A stretch of DNA of 64,000 nt, taken from positions 2,356,001-2,420,000 of the forward strand of contig CADCSX010000001.1 of NCBI GenBank assembly GCA_902805475.1, read 5' to 3'. The DNA is from Entonaema liquescens (lineage: Eukaryota > Ascomycota > Sordariomycetes > Xylariales > Xylariaceae). The notes below the pieces were generated by a model. The model did not search any database. It had not been told where the DNA came from and saw only the letters and a program-made list of their open reading frames with translations. The position numbers and the translations under genes were made by a program. Positions 1-12,292 of this stretch are shown here, in pieces; position 1 is the stretch's first letter; every line of letters starts with the position of its first letter.

Positions 1-3000
1 AATATTAATAATATTTAATATTATTTGTTATTTAAAATTTTTGCAATAATTTTATTATATTTTAATTTTAAATTTTAAAGTTATTTATATTAATGTAATA
101 TTATAAATATTATATAATGTAAAAAAGTTATTATTAAGTTTTAAAATTACCATGCGAATAATTAATAAAATTTTATCGAATAAAATTTAAAAATTATTTA
201 ATTATAAATTAATAAATAAAATTTAATATTTATTAATATTATTAGAAAAAAAATTTAATTTTTTTAATTAAAAAATTAATTTAACCGGATATAAAAGGTT
301 AAATATTGATAATTGCAATAATATATTAAAAATTATATAAAATTTTTCGAATTTATATAATAATATATATAAAAATTTAAAAATATATTCGAAAGTTTTA
401 ATTAATTATAAATTTTTATTATTTATTATAATAAAATTAATAAAATTTAAATATTTAATTATTTCGAAAATAGTTTTATAATTAATAAAAATGTAAATTT
501 TTTTTTATGTAATAAAAATGTAATAATAGATTTTTTTTAAAATTTAAATAAAATTTAAAACTTTTATTTTAGTAAGTTAATATTGTTTTTTAAAATATAT
601 AAAAATACGTAATAAAAATATAATTAATTTTATTATAATTTATAAAACGTAAATAATAAATTTATTATTTTTTATTAATTTAAGTAAAATGTTTTTAGTA
701 ATATAATAAATATAAATTTTAATTTTAATGTAAAAAATATTAAAATTAATATATAATATTTTTATAAAATTAAAAAAATAAAAAATTATATATTTTATTA
801 ATATATTTTTAATATCGTAAAATAAATTTAATTTTATTTATGAAAAAATTATAATAATAATTTTTAATATTTATTTCTTTTTATTTTATTTTAATAATAA
901 TATATAAAAGTTCGTACGAAATAAAAAAGTTTTTCGTTTTTTTAAAAATTCGATAAATTCGGTATATTTTAATATATTATTTTTTATATAATTAATAAAA
1001 TTAATAAAAGTTTTTAAATTTTTTAATAATTTAAAAAATATAATTTTAATAATTGTAATAAATTTTTCTTTTATTATTAATAAATTAAAAAAATTGATAA
1101 AATAACCAAAAATAATATTATTAAAAAAAATAACAAACAATTTATTAAAATTAATTAATATATTTTTTATTTTTATTAAAATAAAAATATAAATTAAATT
1201 TTTAATATATTTTTCGAATATAATAAAAATTATATAAATATTATTATAATAAATATTAACGTTATTAACGGGTTTAAAAATAATATTTATTTATTTTTAA
1301 ACGTATATATTATTATTTTTATATTTTATAATTAATATTTTAAATATATATTAATTTTTTATAATCATAATAATTAAAATTTATTATATTATTAAATAAA
1401 TACATTATTAATAATAAAAAAATAATATATTAAAAATTATAAAATATAATTTATTTTAATATTTAATTAATATAAATTTTTATAATTTTATTAAATATTT
1501 ATTATTAAAAACCATTTAATTAACAATTTTCGTATTAATAATTATGTAATTTTTTCATTTAATTTTATTATTTTTATTTAAAATAAAAATATTTTTATAA
1601 ATAACAAAAATTAATATAAAAAAAAGAACAAGTTTTTAATTACGAAAAATTTTATTTTAAAAGATTAATTTTATAACCGTGTTATTAATAATTTTTTAAT
1701 TTTTAATATTAATAACGTAAAATTTATATTTTTTAAAAATAAATTTTTTTTAATTTAGTTTAAATTTAATTAATTTAATTTTTTTTTCGGGAATATAAAT
1801 AAAACTTTTATTTTTAAAAATATTATAAAACTCCGAAATAATATTATAAAATTTTTTAAATTTTCTTAATTTATTAAGGTTTTTATAAATAATTATATTA
1901 TTAAAATATTTATTAATATTAAAAATATTTATAATAAATAATAAAAATTAACCGAAAATATAATTATTAAATTTATGAATTTTGGATTTTTTAATAATAA
2001 ACTTAATAATTTTATTATTAATAACGTAATAATTTTTATATTTTTAATTTATTAAAATTAAATAATTTATAAATATATTACAGAAAATAATAATAAATTT
2101 TATAATATTATTACAAATAACAATTTATTTTATATTATTATTAATTAAAAAAGTTAAATAAACGATTTAATCATTAATAAACTTAAAAATTAAATTTTAA
2201 TTAAAATTTGCATAATATAATATATTAATATAATAATAATAATATAATAAAATAATAATATAATTCATTATTATCATTTTAATTTTATTATATTTCTTAT
2301 TATTTAAAATAATTAATAATAGAATTGCAATTTTATAAAATTAAATAATAATAATTTTTTTTAATAATAAAATATTAATATTTTTAATATCGAAAATATT
2401 TATTTTTAATAATAATTTAAAAAGTAAATTTTTAATAAAAATAATTTCGTAAAAAAACAAAATAATAATTAATTATCCATTATAAACATTTTTAAAATAA
2501 AATTTAATAATAATATATTTATTTATAATAATTTAATTTATAAAAATTTTATATATAAATATAAACATTATTTTTATATAAATTTTATTATTAAAATAAT
2601 ATCGTTAAATTTATATTTTATCAATAATAATTTACGTATAATTAATATTAATATAAATATTTTTTTAATATTTAAATTTAAAGAAAATTATAATAAAAAA
2701 TTTAAAATATATTTTTATTTTATAAATAAAATCGGTTTTAATATCGGGGAATAAATTAATTAATAAATTAATAATAAAAGTTTTGGTTTTTAATATTAAT
2801 TGTAAAAATTTAAATAATATTTTAAAATTAATATTAATTATTATTTAATGTTAATCATTATATTAATAATTAATAAACAATAATAAATAATAAATATTAA
2901 ATAATAATAATTAATGAAAATTTTATAATATTAATGAATTATTAATATAATATAATTTAAATAAAATAAAATTTATTACAATTATAATATTTATTAATTT

Positions 3001-5585
3001 TTATATATATATTAACAATAAAATTATTAACAATTATAATACATTATATTATATTAAAATTTTAATTAATAATTTTAATAAAAATGATATAAACTTAAAT
3101 AATAATTTATTATCGTTAAAATAATATTACCAAATATGACGAAATAATTTATTATAATTAATAAATATTTTATTATAAAATTTATAATTAATTTATTTAA
3201 ATATTTAAACTATTATATTAAAATATGTAACATTTTTAATATCATTATTAATAAAAAATGGACCGAAATTATTAAGGATTTTTTTATAAAATATAATTTT
3301 TTTATTATTATAATTTTTTTTATTAATGTAAATATTAAAATTATCGATATTTTTTTTTATATTATTTATATATATATTCGGTTTTTAATAAAATTGTTAA
3401 AAATATTAATAATTATAATTTTTATTATTTTTATTTTTATTTAAGTTTTTAACGTCCGGTTTAATATTTTAATTAAAGGATTATAAATGTTAAAATTAAT
3501 TGTTTTTTTTTTAATATAATTTAAAATATTTTTAATAATTTTATATTTAATTATTTATAAAATTATTAATTTGATTTTTCGGTTAATTATAATTATTACG
3601 AAGGAAATTATTTTATTTATTGTAATTATTATTATTATTATTATTATATTTGTATATAAATTTTATTTTTTATAAAAAAATTAATTTACGTTTATTAATT
3701 TTTCGAAAAAATTATTTAAAAGTAATATTTATAATAAGCTTGGTTAATTATCGTTAAATATAATAATTAAATAATTTAAAAACATATTTAAATTGGTTTT
3801 TAAATAAATAATTATAAGTTTTTATATTATAAATAATATTATTAATAAAAAAACGTAATAATTTTTTATTTTTTATATTTAATAATGTAAATGATTAATT
3901 TTTTAAATTTTAGTAAACGACGTTAAAATGTTTACGAAATTTAATAATAAGTTTTTCGTAAATGTAATTTATATTATTTATAATTAAAATATTTTATTTT
4001 ATTTTTATTAATTTAATTATTAATTATTATTAAGTAATATATTGTAAATATAATATTTATACGGTTTTGATTTTAATTTTTTTTTGTAATTATGTAAGTT
4101 TTTTTAATCGATAAATAAATGTAAAAATATTAATGTAAATAATGTGTTTTTTAAAAAGTATAATATTAGTAAAATAAAGATTTATTTATAAAAAATTAAA
4201 ATATTTAATTGTTTTTAAAGAAATTTTTTTATTATTATTTTTATTATTTTTATTATTTTTATTATTATTATTATTAATAATGTTATGGTTATTATTATTT
4301 ATAAAATTTTATAATATTATTTAATAAAAGGTTTATATAATAATGTTTATAATGTTAATAATTATTATAAAAATATTAAAATTAATACGGTTTTTTTATA
4401 AGTTTAAATTTATTATACGAAATTAATTTTTTATTATAATTTAATTAATTTTAATAAATTTTAATTAAAAAAATAATTAAAATAATATTTTAAAAAAAGT
4501 AAATAATAACGGTAATAATAATTATTTAAAAAGTTATTTAATAATAACAGGTTATTTAATTATAATAAATTATTTAACGATAATAAAAATATTAATAATG
4601 TTTAATGATAAGTATTTAAATTTTATTTTAAAAAATTATCCGATAAATAATATAAAAAATAAAAATATAATAATTAATTTAAAAAGTTATTTTAATAATT
4701 TTAACGAAAATAATAAAATTTATAATTATAAAATTTTTAAATTATTATTAAAATAATAATATATTTATAAATTAATAAAAATAAATTTTAAAAGATTAAT
4801 ATAATAAAATTAAAATAACATAAAAATTAATTTAATATATTATAAATTTTTTATAATAATAAATATAAAAAATATTTTAAAAAATATAATAAATTTATTA
4901 AAAAAAATAAATATTATTATAAAAAAATTATAATTATTTTAATTAAGTTATTATAAAAATTAAAAAATATTATATTTTTTTTTTAATATTTAAAAAAATA
5001 ACGAAATTATTTTTTCGATTTTATTTATTAAATTAAATAAATAACGTTTTTATATTATAACGTTAAACTTTTTTTTAATAAAATAAAAATTAATTAAACG
5101 AAAATAAAGTTATATTTATTAATTAATATAAAAAAAAAATAATTTGTTTTTAAAAAACGAAAAAAATATAAAATTTATTCGTATATTTTTATAAATATTA
5201 ACGATAATTAATAATAAAATTATAAATAATTATTAAATTAATAATTATTAATAAAGTTTATTATAAATATAAATCATTAACAAAAATCATTAATAAAAAT
5301 TAAAAATAATAATTTATTAATAAATAAATTTTAATAATAAAAACCAAAATTATTATTCATTAGAAAAATTTATAATAATTTAATTAAGTTAATAATTAAT
5401 TTTAATTTAATTTAATTTAATAGAAATTTTTTAATTTAATAAAAAATAAAATATTCGTTATAATTTATAATATTATAATTAAAAAAATAATTAAAAAAAC
5501 GAAATAATGAAATTACTAAATATTATAATATAATATAAATATGGATTAAATTATATTATTATATTTGTTAGGTTTTATAAGGGAA
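1..5585. repeat. Hyper-AT, RIP-like gene-free block
   Basis: About 5.6 kb made almost only of A and T. In bases 301-600 I count 19 G or C in 300 positions, and three of the five C residues on this strand sit in CpG. No ORF resembles a protein; the single long one at 886-1140 is a low-complexity Asn/Ile/Phe/Lys string. Loss of C from CpA/CpT with survival of CpG is the signature of repeat-induced point mutation of repeats in Pezizomycotina. I therefore infer an ancient transposon cluster or other repeat, mutated beyond recognition. The block starts at the window edge, so its full size is unknown. It changes to normal composition near 5585. A centromeric or subtelomeric AT isochore is possible; a mitochondrial insertion is unlikely because no gene, tRNA or GC cluster is visible. 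Confidence 0.85.
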
Positions 5586-6225
5586 TTTTTAAAATAGTAG
5601 ATGTAGGAATACATCTAAGATATATGGGTCCTTATGTGGATCCTGTGGGTCCATGTCATATGACAGTCGCACAGGCGCGGGACCACGTGCATTATGACAT
5701 CGACGGGCAGGATTAGGTAAAAACTTTGATAGACTTAGTTGAACTTTAACTTTTGCTTAAACAACGTCGATGATGTTTATCTCGATATTGATATTTCTGA
5801 ATTGCATTGATCATACGCTAAAGATGGCAAAATCATAAGAGATAGCTATTGAGACAATGATTATCAATTTCTACGGTAAGTAAACTGCTCGAATCAATAC
5901 TTATAGCAAAGACAATTTCATGCCAAACGATGGTTATATAATTCTTCACAATATCACACATGCACAAGGACAAAAAAAGCAATGAGTTTTTATGGGTATA
6001 TTCGGGTATAGCAGGCTGTCTATATTGACATAAGTAGCGGTACTACGATAAGCATCGTATATACCTTTGATGTCCACATCTACAGCCGGTGCCATTCAGA
6101 AAGGTATCTCGGTTTGTGGTCAATTAGTTCATTAGTTCCAAATCCTTGCTCACGCCAGTGAAAAACACAACCAAAATTTTATTAAAACGTCATCGCGAAC
6201 GGAAAAGCTGCTGCAAAAAGCTGCT
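5586..6225. other. Unique DNA between AT block and first gene
   Basis: Composition becomes normal within a few tens of bases. A 7-bp inverted repeat with a 4-base loop (5599-5616) sits just inside the boundary. The rest should hold the 3' untranslated region and terminator of the minus-strand gene ending at 6226. No gene is visible. Confidence 0.5.
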
Positions 6226-7110
6226 TTACATTCCGAAGAGGGCGAAGGCAAGACCACCGACCAAAGCCAGGGAGCCGGCAGCAACGTTGCTGGCACCAGC
6301 GGTGGGGATGGTGACGGGAGCGGAGGTCGAGGGGCTACCGCTGGGGGTAGGGGTCACGACAGCGTAGCTGGAGCTGGTGATGACGGTCGTAGGGACAGCG
6401 GTGGTGGACTGGTTGCCAGGGGCGGTAGGGTAGGGAGCGGGGGTGCTACCGACGCTGGTGGTGTTGCTAACGACAACGCTGCTGCTGCTCAAAGTCGGGT
6501 AGGAAGGAGCAGAGCTGGTGCTCAGAGTAGGGTAAGAGGGAGCAGAGCTGGTGGGGACTTCGCTGCTGCTGCTCTCGGTAGGGTAACCCTGAGTAGGGTA
6601 TCCCTCGGTGGGGTAGCCACCAGCAGAGCTGCTAGAGGCGACCGAGCTGCTGCTCTGGGGGTACTCTCCAGCACCTTTGCCGCAAGAGGGGCCAGCGATG
6701 GCGAAAGGGAAGCTGTACTGGAAAGTAGCAGCGTCGGCGACGGAGACGACCTTAAGACCGTAGGTCTTCTCCTTGCCGAGGAGCAGTCAACGTTCCAGGT
6801 GTAGCTACCCTCAGAGACATCAACGGCTAAAATTGTTTGTTAGTATGGCGCATTACCAGCTCGAATGCCAACGGTTTTACTTACTTGCGAGGACGGGACC
6901 GGGAACAAGAGTAGTGGGAGTCTCACCACCGAGAAGGGTGATGGTAGCAGGGCCAGAGTACTTTCCAGCCTCCCACTTGATGGTGAAGGTCTGACCAGAG
7001 GAAAGCTGCTGGCCCTCAGCGGGAGAGGTAAGGACGGCGTAGCCGGCGGTTTGGGCGAAGGCCGAGGCGGCGAAGGCCAAGGCAGAGGCGAAAGCGGTAG
7101 TAGTACGCAT
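6226..7110 (-). CDS. Kre9/Knh1-like Ser-Thr-rich GPI-anchored cell-wall protein (1-nt frame break)
   Basis: Two exons: 7110-6885 and 6826-6226. The 58-nt intron has donor GTAAGT and a TACTAAC branch point. The protein (about 275 aa) begins with a secretion signal (MRTTTAFASALAFAASAFAQ). A Kre9/Knh1 N-terminal Ig-like domain follows, then Ser/Pro/Tyr-rich repeats containing SYPTL and GYPT words, and a hydrophobic tail (AAGSLALVGGLAFALFGM) expected of a GPI signal. The family is secreted, GPI-anchored and linked to beta-1,6-glucan/wall organisation. Between the well-formed stretch SYTWNVDCS and LGKEKTYGLKVVSV the frame moves at 6779-6787, where a CC pair needs one more C. Adding one base makes the whole coding length divisible by three, so I read this as a sequence error or very recent frameshift. 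A paralogue lies at 49061-49838. The AT-rich RIP-like block begins only 0.64 kb beyond the stop. Confidence 0.82.
6779..6787 (-). other. Single-base frame break in GPI protein gene
   Basis: Upstream codons read in one frame through Trp-Asn-Val-Asp-Cys-Ser. From Leu-Gly-Lys onward the conserved reading is in another frame, which meets TGA immediately upstream. No GT-AG pair can remove the junction. A one-base loss in a short C run explains it. Confidence 0.75.
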
Positions 7111-8668
7111 CTTGATTGTGTTGATGAAGAGAATTGGAATTAATGAGGACCACAGGTGCCGAGAAGGGAGCGAGTTGATAAAGGAGTGAAATATGCCGTT
7201 GGGCTGACGCAAGCTAGGCTGAGCTGCGAAGATTAAAAAAAGAGTGTGGGAGTCTGAAGGCGACTTTGGATGTAGTGCGGCTGGATGTTAAAAGAAGAAG
7301 AGAAGAAAAAAAGGACAGGAGGACGCGAGGATAAAAATGGTTGATGATATTTAGTTTGACTAAGAAGTACGACTAGGGGATTGGACTGACTGGACTGCCA
7401 GGACTGGGGGAAAACTGAGAGAGGCACAGTTCGCACAGCGATACCCTGGCTTTCAACTTGGCTAAATCCTCCCCACCGAACCACTAATAACCACTAAAAA
7501 TGAGGTCTTTCCAACCCCATACCATAGCAAATGTGCCTGTTTATGCCTGCAATGCCCTGTGTACCTGCGTGTGCCTGGCAGCACTGGCAGAAACTGGCAG
7601 TCCAGTCATGGTAAATCCTGGGTTTTGTCCCCTAGGCGATCCCCTAGTCGACAGGGGCGTGCCAGGTTCGTGGGCTAGATCTCTTCATGTCTCACTTTAT
7701 GACGCGACAGGTATCTTACAGGCATAAGTAAATAAGAAAGATACATTCCAGTTGGTCAAAATCTACATGGATATCCGCCCAGCCAAGATTTCTTTACTGG
7801 ATGACTGGTCTCTCATCTGCGCTGTATCTCCACTTTAAGGCAGCCCACCTTATCCACCTGCCCCTAAAGTCCATCTCGCGTCGATTTGACTGGCCAATGA
7901 GATTGCATGGGGGTTGCATGGGGGTTGCATGGATTCTTCAAAGGGTAAATTACAAGACCCTCGCGAAGGAAGACCTAACGAACTTAGCGAAAGGGGCATG
8001 TAAAAGCCTGCTTTTTTAACCCCCCCCGCCCCCCCTAGGACCTAGGGCTGCTGTTGGATGTGACATCGCCCATTTAATAACCCGTAAATAACTTGGATTG
8101 GAGTGATTGGAGCAGGGCGCAGGTCACGATGTAGTGCTGGTTATGCGCGAGGAGGGAACCGTTGGACGAATGATTGAAACGTCGCTTTTTGCTATTCGAC
8201 CATTTACACTATTATGCGCAAAGTAATACGATGTTTCTTTTTTGTCTTAGTTATAAGGCTGTGCTATACTACCCTCTTTGTATTCTACTCTAAGCCCGAG
8301 GTAGGGTTGGAATTCAAATAACTAGGTAATTCATTGAAGTTGGATGTTGTTGGTAACTTGGGTACTACATCCGTACTACATAGTATGTAAGGTGTAAAGG
8401 TTGTAAAGGTGTACGTACACACTTTAAAAGAATCAATTTCACTAATAACACAAAAAGTTGGCGCTTGAAACAAGCTTATTTCATAAATTTAACAAAAAGG
8501 ATTGCGCGGAGCGTGGGCAATCGTTCCTGGCGCCCGCCGGCTCATCTAGGAAGGCGACTTCCTGCAGTAGTTAAGTTAGTTAGCCGTTCCTGTCCAGTTT
8601 CTGTCGGGATCGGATTTGAAGCCTTAGGTTGGTATAGCGGCTATTAGATAATACCTTGTATGCATTGT

Positions 8669-8723
8669 ACCATAATAACAATAATAACAATAATAACAAT
8701 AATAATTAATAATAATAATTTAT
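8669..8723. repeat. AAT/AAC trinucleotide microsatellite
   Basis: ATAATAACA units repeated several times, then passing into AAT repeats. Simple slippage repeat with no coding context. Confidence 0.85.
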
Positions 8724-9138
8724 ACAACCATAACTCTGCCTCTTAGCTATCATACAATAAATACATCATACAATACAAAGTAGTATTACCCTACTAATAA
8801 GTCTAGGACTTTCGGCGAATCATCCGATATCCCCAACCCAAACAGGCCCGACTTATTAATGCATTCATTCAAACATGGCAGAACTACATACGGTCCTATA
8901 CTGCCATGCTGCCATGCTTAAGCGGGAGATCATCCTACTACTATCCTACTTAAGGGAAAAAGGGGCGAGGCGACTTCGGCTTCGAAAGGTCTACGTTACA
9001 CTCACGCATGCTTTTCTTGTTACATCGTATCTCTCTCGATAGCTTCTACACGAATTTAATTTCTCTACACGACTTTTAGAGATCGTCAAAAGGCTGCGTT
9101 GAAGCATTCTTGGCTCAACCCACAGAGTCCGACACTAG

Positions 9139-9175
9139 TTGATGATAATAATAATAATAATGATGATGATGATGA
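9139..9175. repeat. GAT/AAT trinucleotide microsatellite
   Basis: A run of AAT followed by a run of GAT on the plus strand. Simple repeat in intergenic DNA. Confidence 0.85.
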
Positions 9176-12100
9176 CTTTGCATTATTAAGGCCCCATTGC
9201 ATAGACGTTATATGCATGCGTACCTACATATTGCAAAATTTTGCAGATTGTGGTACTGTAATACCTGCGTGACATCGCCCTTAACGTCATCGAGCCCGAC
9301 TCCACTTCGCTATAACATTACCAGAACATATCGGGAATGATATCTTAATTTGGGGTCTGCTCATAGCGTTAGATAGCTTGCCACGTCCAACTCGCCATTA
9401 AGCTCCGTCATGGAGCTACTGCTACACATCCGTCGCGCTTCCGCTCAGCCCTCTATGCTCTGGTCCAATAGTCGAGTGCCATAGCCCCTATATCAATCAC
9501 CAACCAGAGACAGTCGGGCGTAAGGCAAACCCCGCCAAAGTACAATGTGAGATGAAATAACTACATGCTTTAGCAAGTTTGCCCGTCCATGTGCCATGTG
9601 CGACACCGCCTGAGATGCTAGATGCTGCTAGTGTAAGCGAAGCAGATATTTGATTGCACGCATGGTCCTACGCTCAATTTCCCCAAGCAAGCCTGAGCAA
9701 TCCTTCGCTGCACGCCCCTGCCAGCCGCACAATAGCAAAATGGCCTTCTAGTGTAGCGCTGACCGCTTACCGCTGCTGACCATTTAGGGGGGAACAGGGC
9801 GTTAGCGAGATCGGCTGGCCATGTGTGGAAATCTAGAACGCTCCGATGCCGTACGCTTTCCATGTGGCGTAGGGCTGAGGAGAACCGAGATGTAAGGGAC
9901 GACGTTACTATTAGGTATTCGATCTTTTTCGGTATATAATATCCGACGACGAGGGTTCATGCATTCTGGGGAGAGTTATTAAATTAGTATGCGAAGCCTC
10001 GAATGTTCTGCCTGGCACTAAAGGTATAGAACCGCCAGTTCCTGGCATTTGATGTGCTACTCGGTACACTCATCCAGCGCGTAGGTTATTAGGAGAGAAT
10101 GCAAGTGAGACATTCTTGCATGGAGAAGACTGCCACATCTTACATATTGGTTATATAGTAAGACGATGAACGCGGAGATGATATATCGTATATCCCAGAG
10201 TTTATTCAAATATTTCCTCGAATATCTCGCACAATATCTCCATGAGCATGTATATTATATCTATAACTACTTCAACCAGCAACATCCCTTTCCCGACCTC
10301 CAAGTCATATCCTCCTGTGACACCCTTTCCATAACAAAATGCACGTTTGCCAGTGGGATAAAACCGCTCAACCATTTTCTCGTATTGATTGAGTGCTGTA
10401 AGACACGGAGAGCAAATTTGTCTTCATAATACAGCGCAATAAACGACCACACGTTCATTCGCCCCATTACTTGCCTTCCTATGTTCGCAACAATAATATC
10501 TCTGCTTCGATCACGCGATTCTACAGCTACTTAATATTACGTTAGCAGTCGATACGCAACACATGTAATGTTATATATGGACTTACGTACGAATACATAT
10601 TGTTTCAACAATTGTTTTCGTATCTCCCACCTGACCTAACTACATTGAACTAGTTCTTGATATTGACTCTAGCTCTATAGTAAGTGGATTTAATTTATTC
10701 TCGTTAAGCGCTTTACTAGACCTAAAAACCATAAATAGGGTGTAGCAGAATATAAGCTTAGTGCCTCAAATTGATATATCTACTTGAATCCTATCATTCA
10801 TTCGAATATTGGCATCTAGCTCATAACCTCTGACGATAGATTCTCATTTCCGATTTTTATATAGTTACGATCCGGCTTTGTCTAGGAGACGAGATTCTGC
10901 TCACGAGTACGTTTGTAGCTTTATTTGCAACCAGAAAGTTAGAATCTAAACTATTCATCCGTGTCAAAATTCTAGACGAGGCATCTAGAACAAAGGGCTT
11001 GCTCAGTACGTATAACTGTAGGCTCCCATGGCTGGATTTAGGATTCCAACAAAGTTGTTTTTACGCTTCTTGCTCCACCTGGTGATAATTCGCGCGTATG
11101 TACGTAGAAGATCCAATGTAGCCTCGAGGACTATAGCCATAACTCTCAGAGTCACAAACTTAGCGAAGCTCAGGGGTAACTATCGGGAGATAATCTTCAC
11201 CTTGGCCTAAAGAACATGCTTTATCTAGATGGCATGCCAACTCGTGCTATCGTAACTTGGAGCTCGTATTATGGATAATATCTATACTACCCATTAGGAG
11301 AGAGTTAGGACCAGAGTTCATGAACACCCAAGGCTTCATAGTTAAAGCAAATGTCGATGGCCAGTTGTTGTTCTATATCATCGGCAACTGGTGAAGCTCG
11401 TCGCACAGACCTGAGCACCTCCCATACGGACCGTAACAATAGTAGCTAACTGCGAAGCTATCCGTTCCTTATATAAGTAGCGATGAACTTGGAGTAACTT
11501 AAGGGTTTGCTGATTACGGTCCGGATAGCTAGGCTGGCGCTTACGACTATGTTAAGATATAAAGCTATAAATATGCTAACAATTTCGTCGTCTCAACGGT
11601 TCCCTACCCGTTAGCAGCCAGTACTGATGAGTGTCTATCTACTTACTTCCATAGTTCCGTCTATATGTCATCAGTTCATGTGTGGTAAAGGTCCAGATTA
11701 CATAAAACATAGGACTCGTAGGAAATCATTGAGAAACGACTGGTTTATAATTCGCACTTTTTCCCCTACCGAACGTAACTAGATTAATATGTACCACCGA
11801 TGCGTCGTGAATGCAAACTCATGGACTCATGATGACAAGGCACATGTAGCGTAGGTCGACCGAAAATCCATTCGAAGAACATGTATTTGTTACCTGCCCA
11901 GCAAAGACGCAGAGATCGCACGAGACTAAGTAGCCTCTCATCTCGCTCATGCCCGCCCGCCCACCGCATCAAACGGAACTACCGCCTGTCGAGATCAAGA
12001 TCGGATTTGCCCAACTACCTAAGAAATCACATGAAGCTACTAGCAACCCAGCCATTTACGCCACCATCTCCTGTGACCTCCCTCCACCCCAGGGCGATGC

Positions 12101-12292
12101 ATCAAATAGGTTCTGGACCAGATAACAATGAACGCGATGTGCTGAAACACAAAATGCCCTCGCGACCAAAAATAAAACTTCGAGGACGATGCCGAGAGCC
12201 GATGGAATAATATTTTTTTTTTTAAATCGTTAAATACGGTGCTTTTCGCTCTCTGCTCGTCATGATTATGATTAGTGCTCGGTTGATCCTTT

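Larger units (their letters stand above)
7111..12292. other. 5.2-kb stretch without recognisable gene
   Basis: The first few hundred bases are the leader and promoter of the minus-strand GPI gene. The remainder has ordinary base composition but only short, unconvincing ORFs. Visible oddities are a C tract interrupted by one G (8021-8036), a duplicated 11-mer CATGGGGGTTG (about 7908-7929), an AAC/AAT trinucleotide run (8671-8722) and a GAT/AAT run (9139-9175). The longest ORFs (11881-12210 plus, 12040-12327 minus) overlap each other and resemble nothing I know. Confidence 0.5.

Noticed and set aside
886..1140. 84-codon ORF in the AT block
   Set aside because: Low-complexity Asn/Ile/Phe/Lys string expected by chance in extreme AT sequence; no family feature.
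1..5585. Mitochondrial DNA insertion or mitochondrial contig end
   Set aside because: AT content is far above known fungal mtDNA coding regions, and no cox, cob, nad, rRNA or tRNA sequence is visible; junction is continuous with nuclear genes.
7586..7600. 14-mer GCAGAAACTGGCAG shared with about 63827
   Set aside because: In 64 kb several 14-mers are expected to repeat by chance; flanks do not match.
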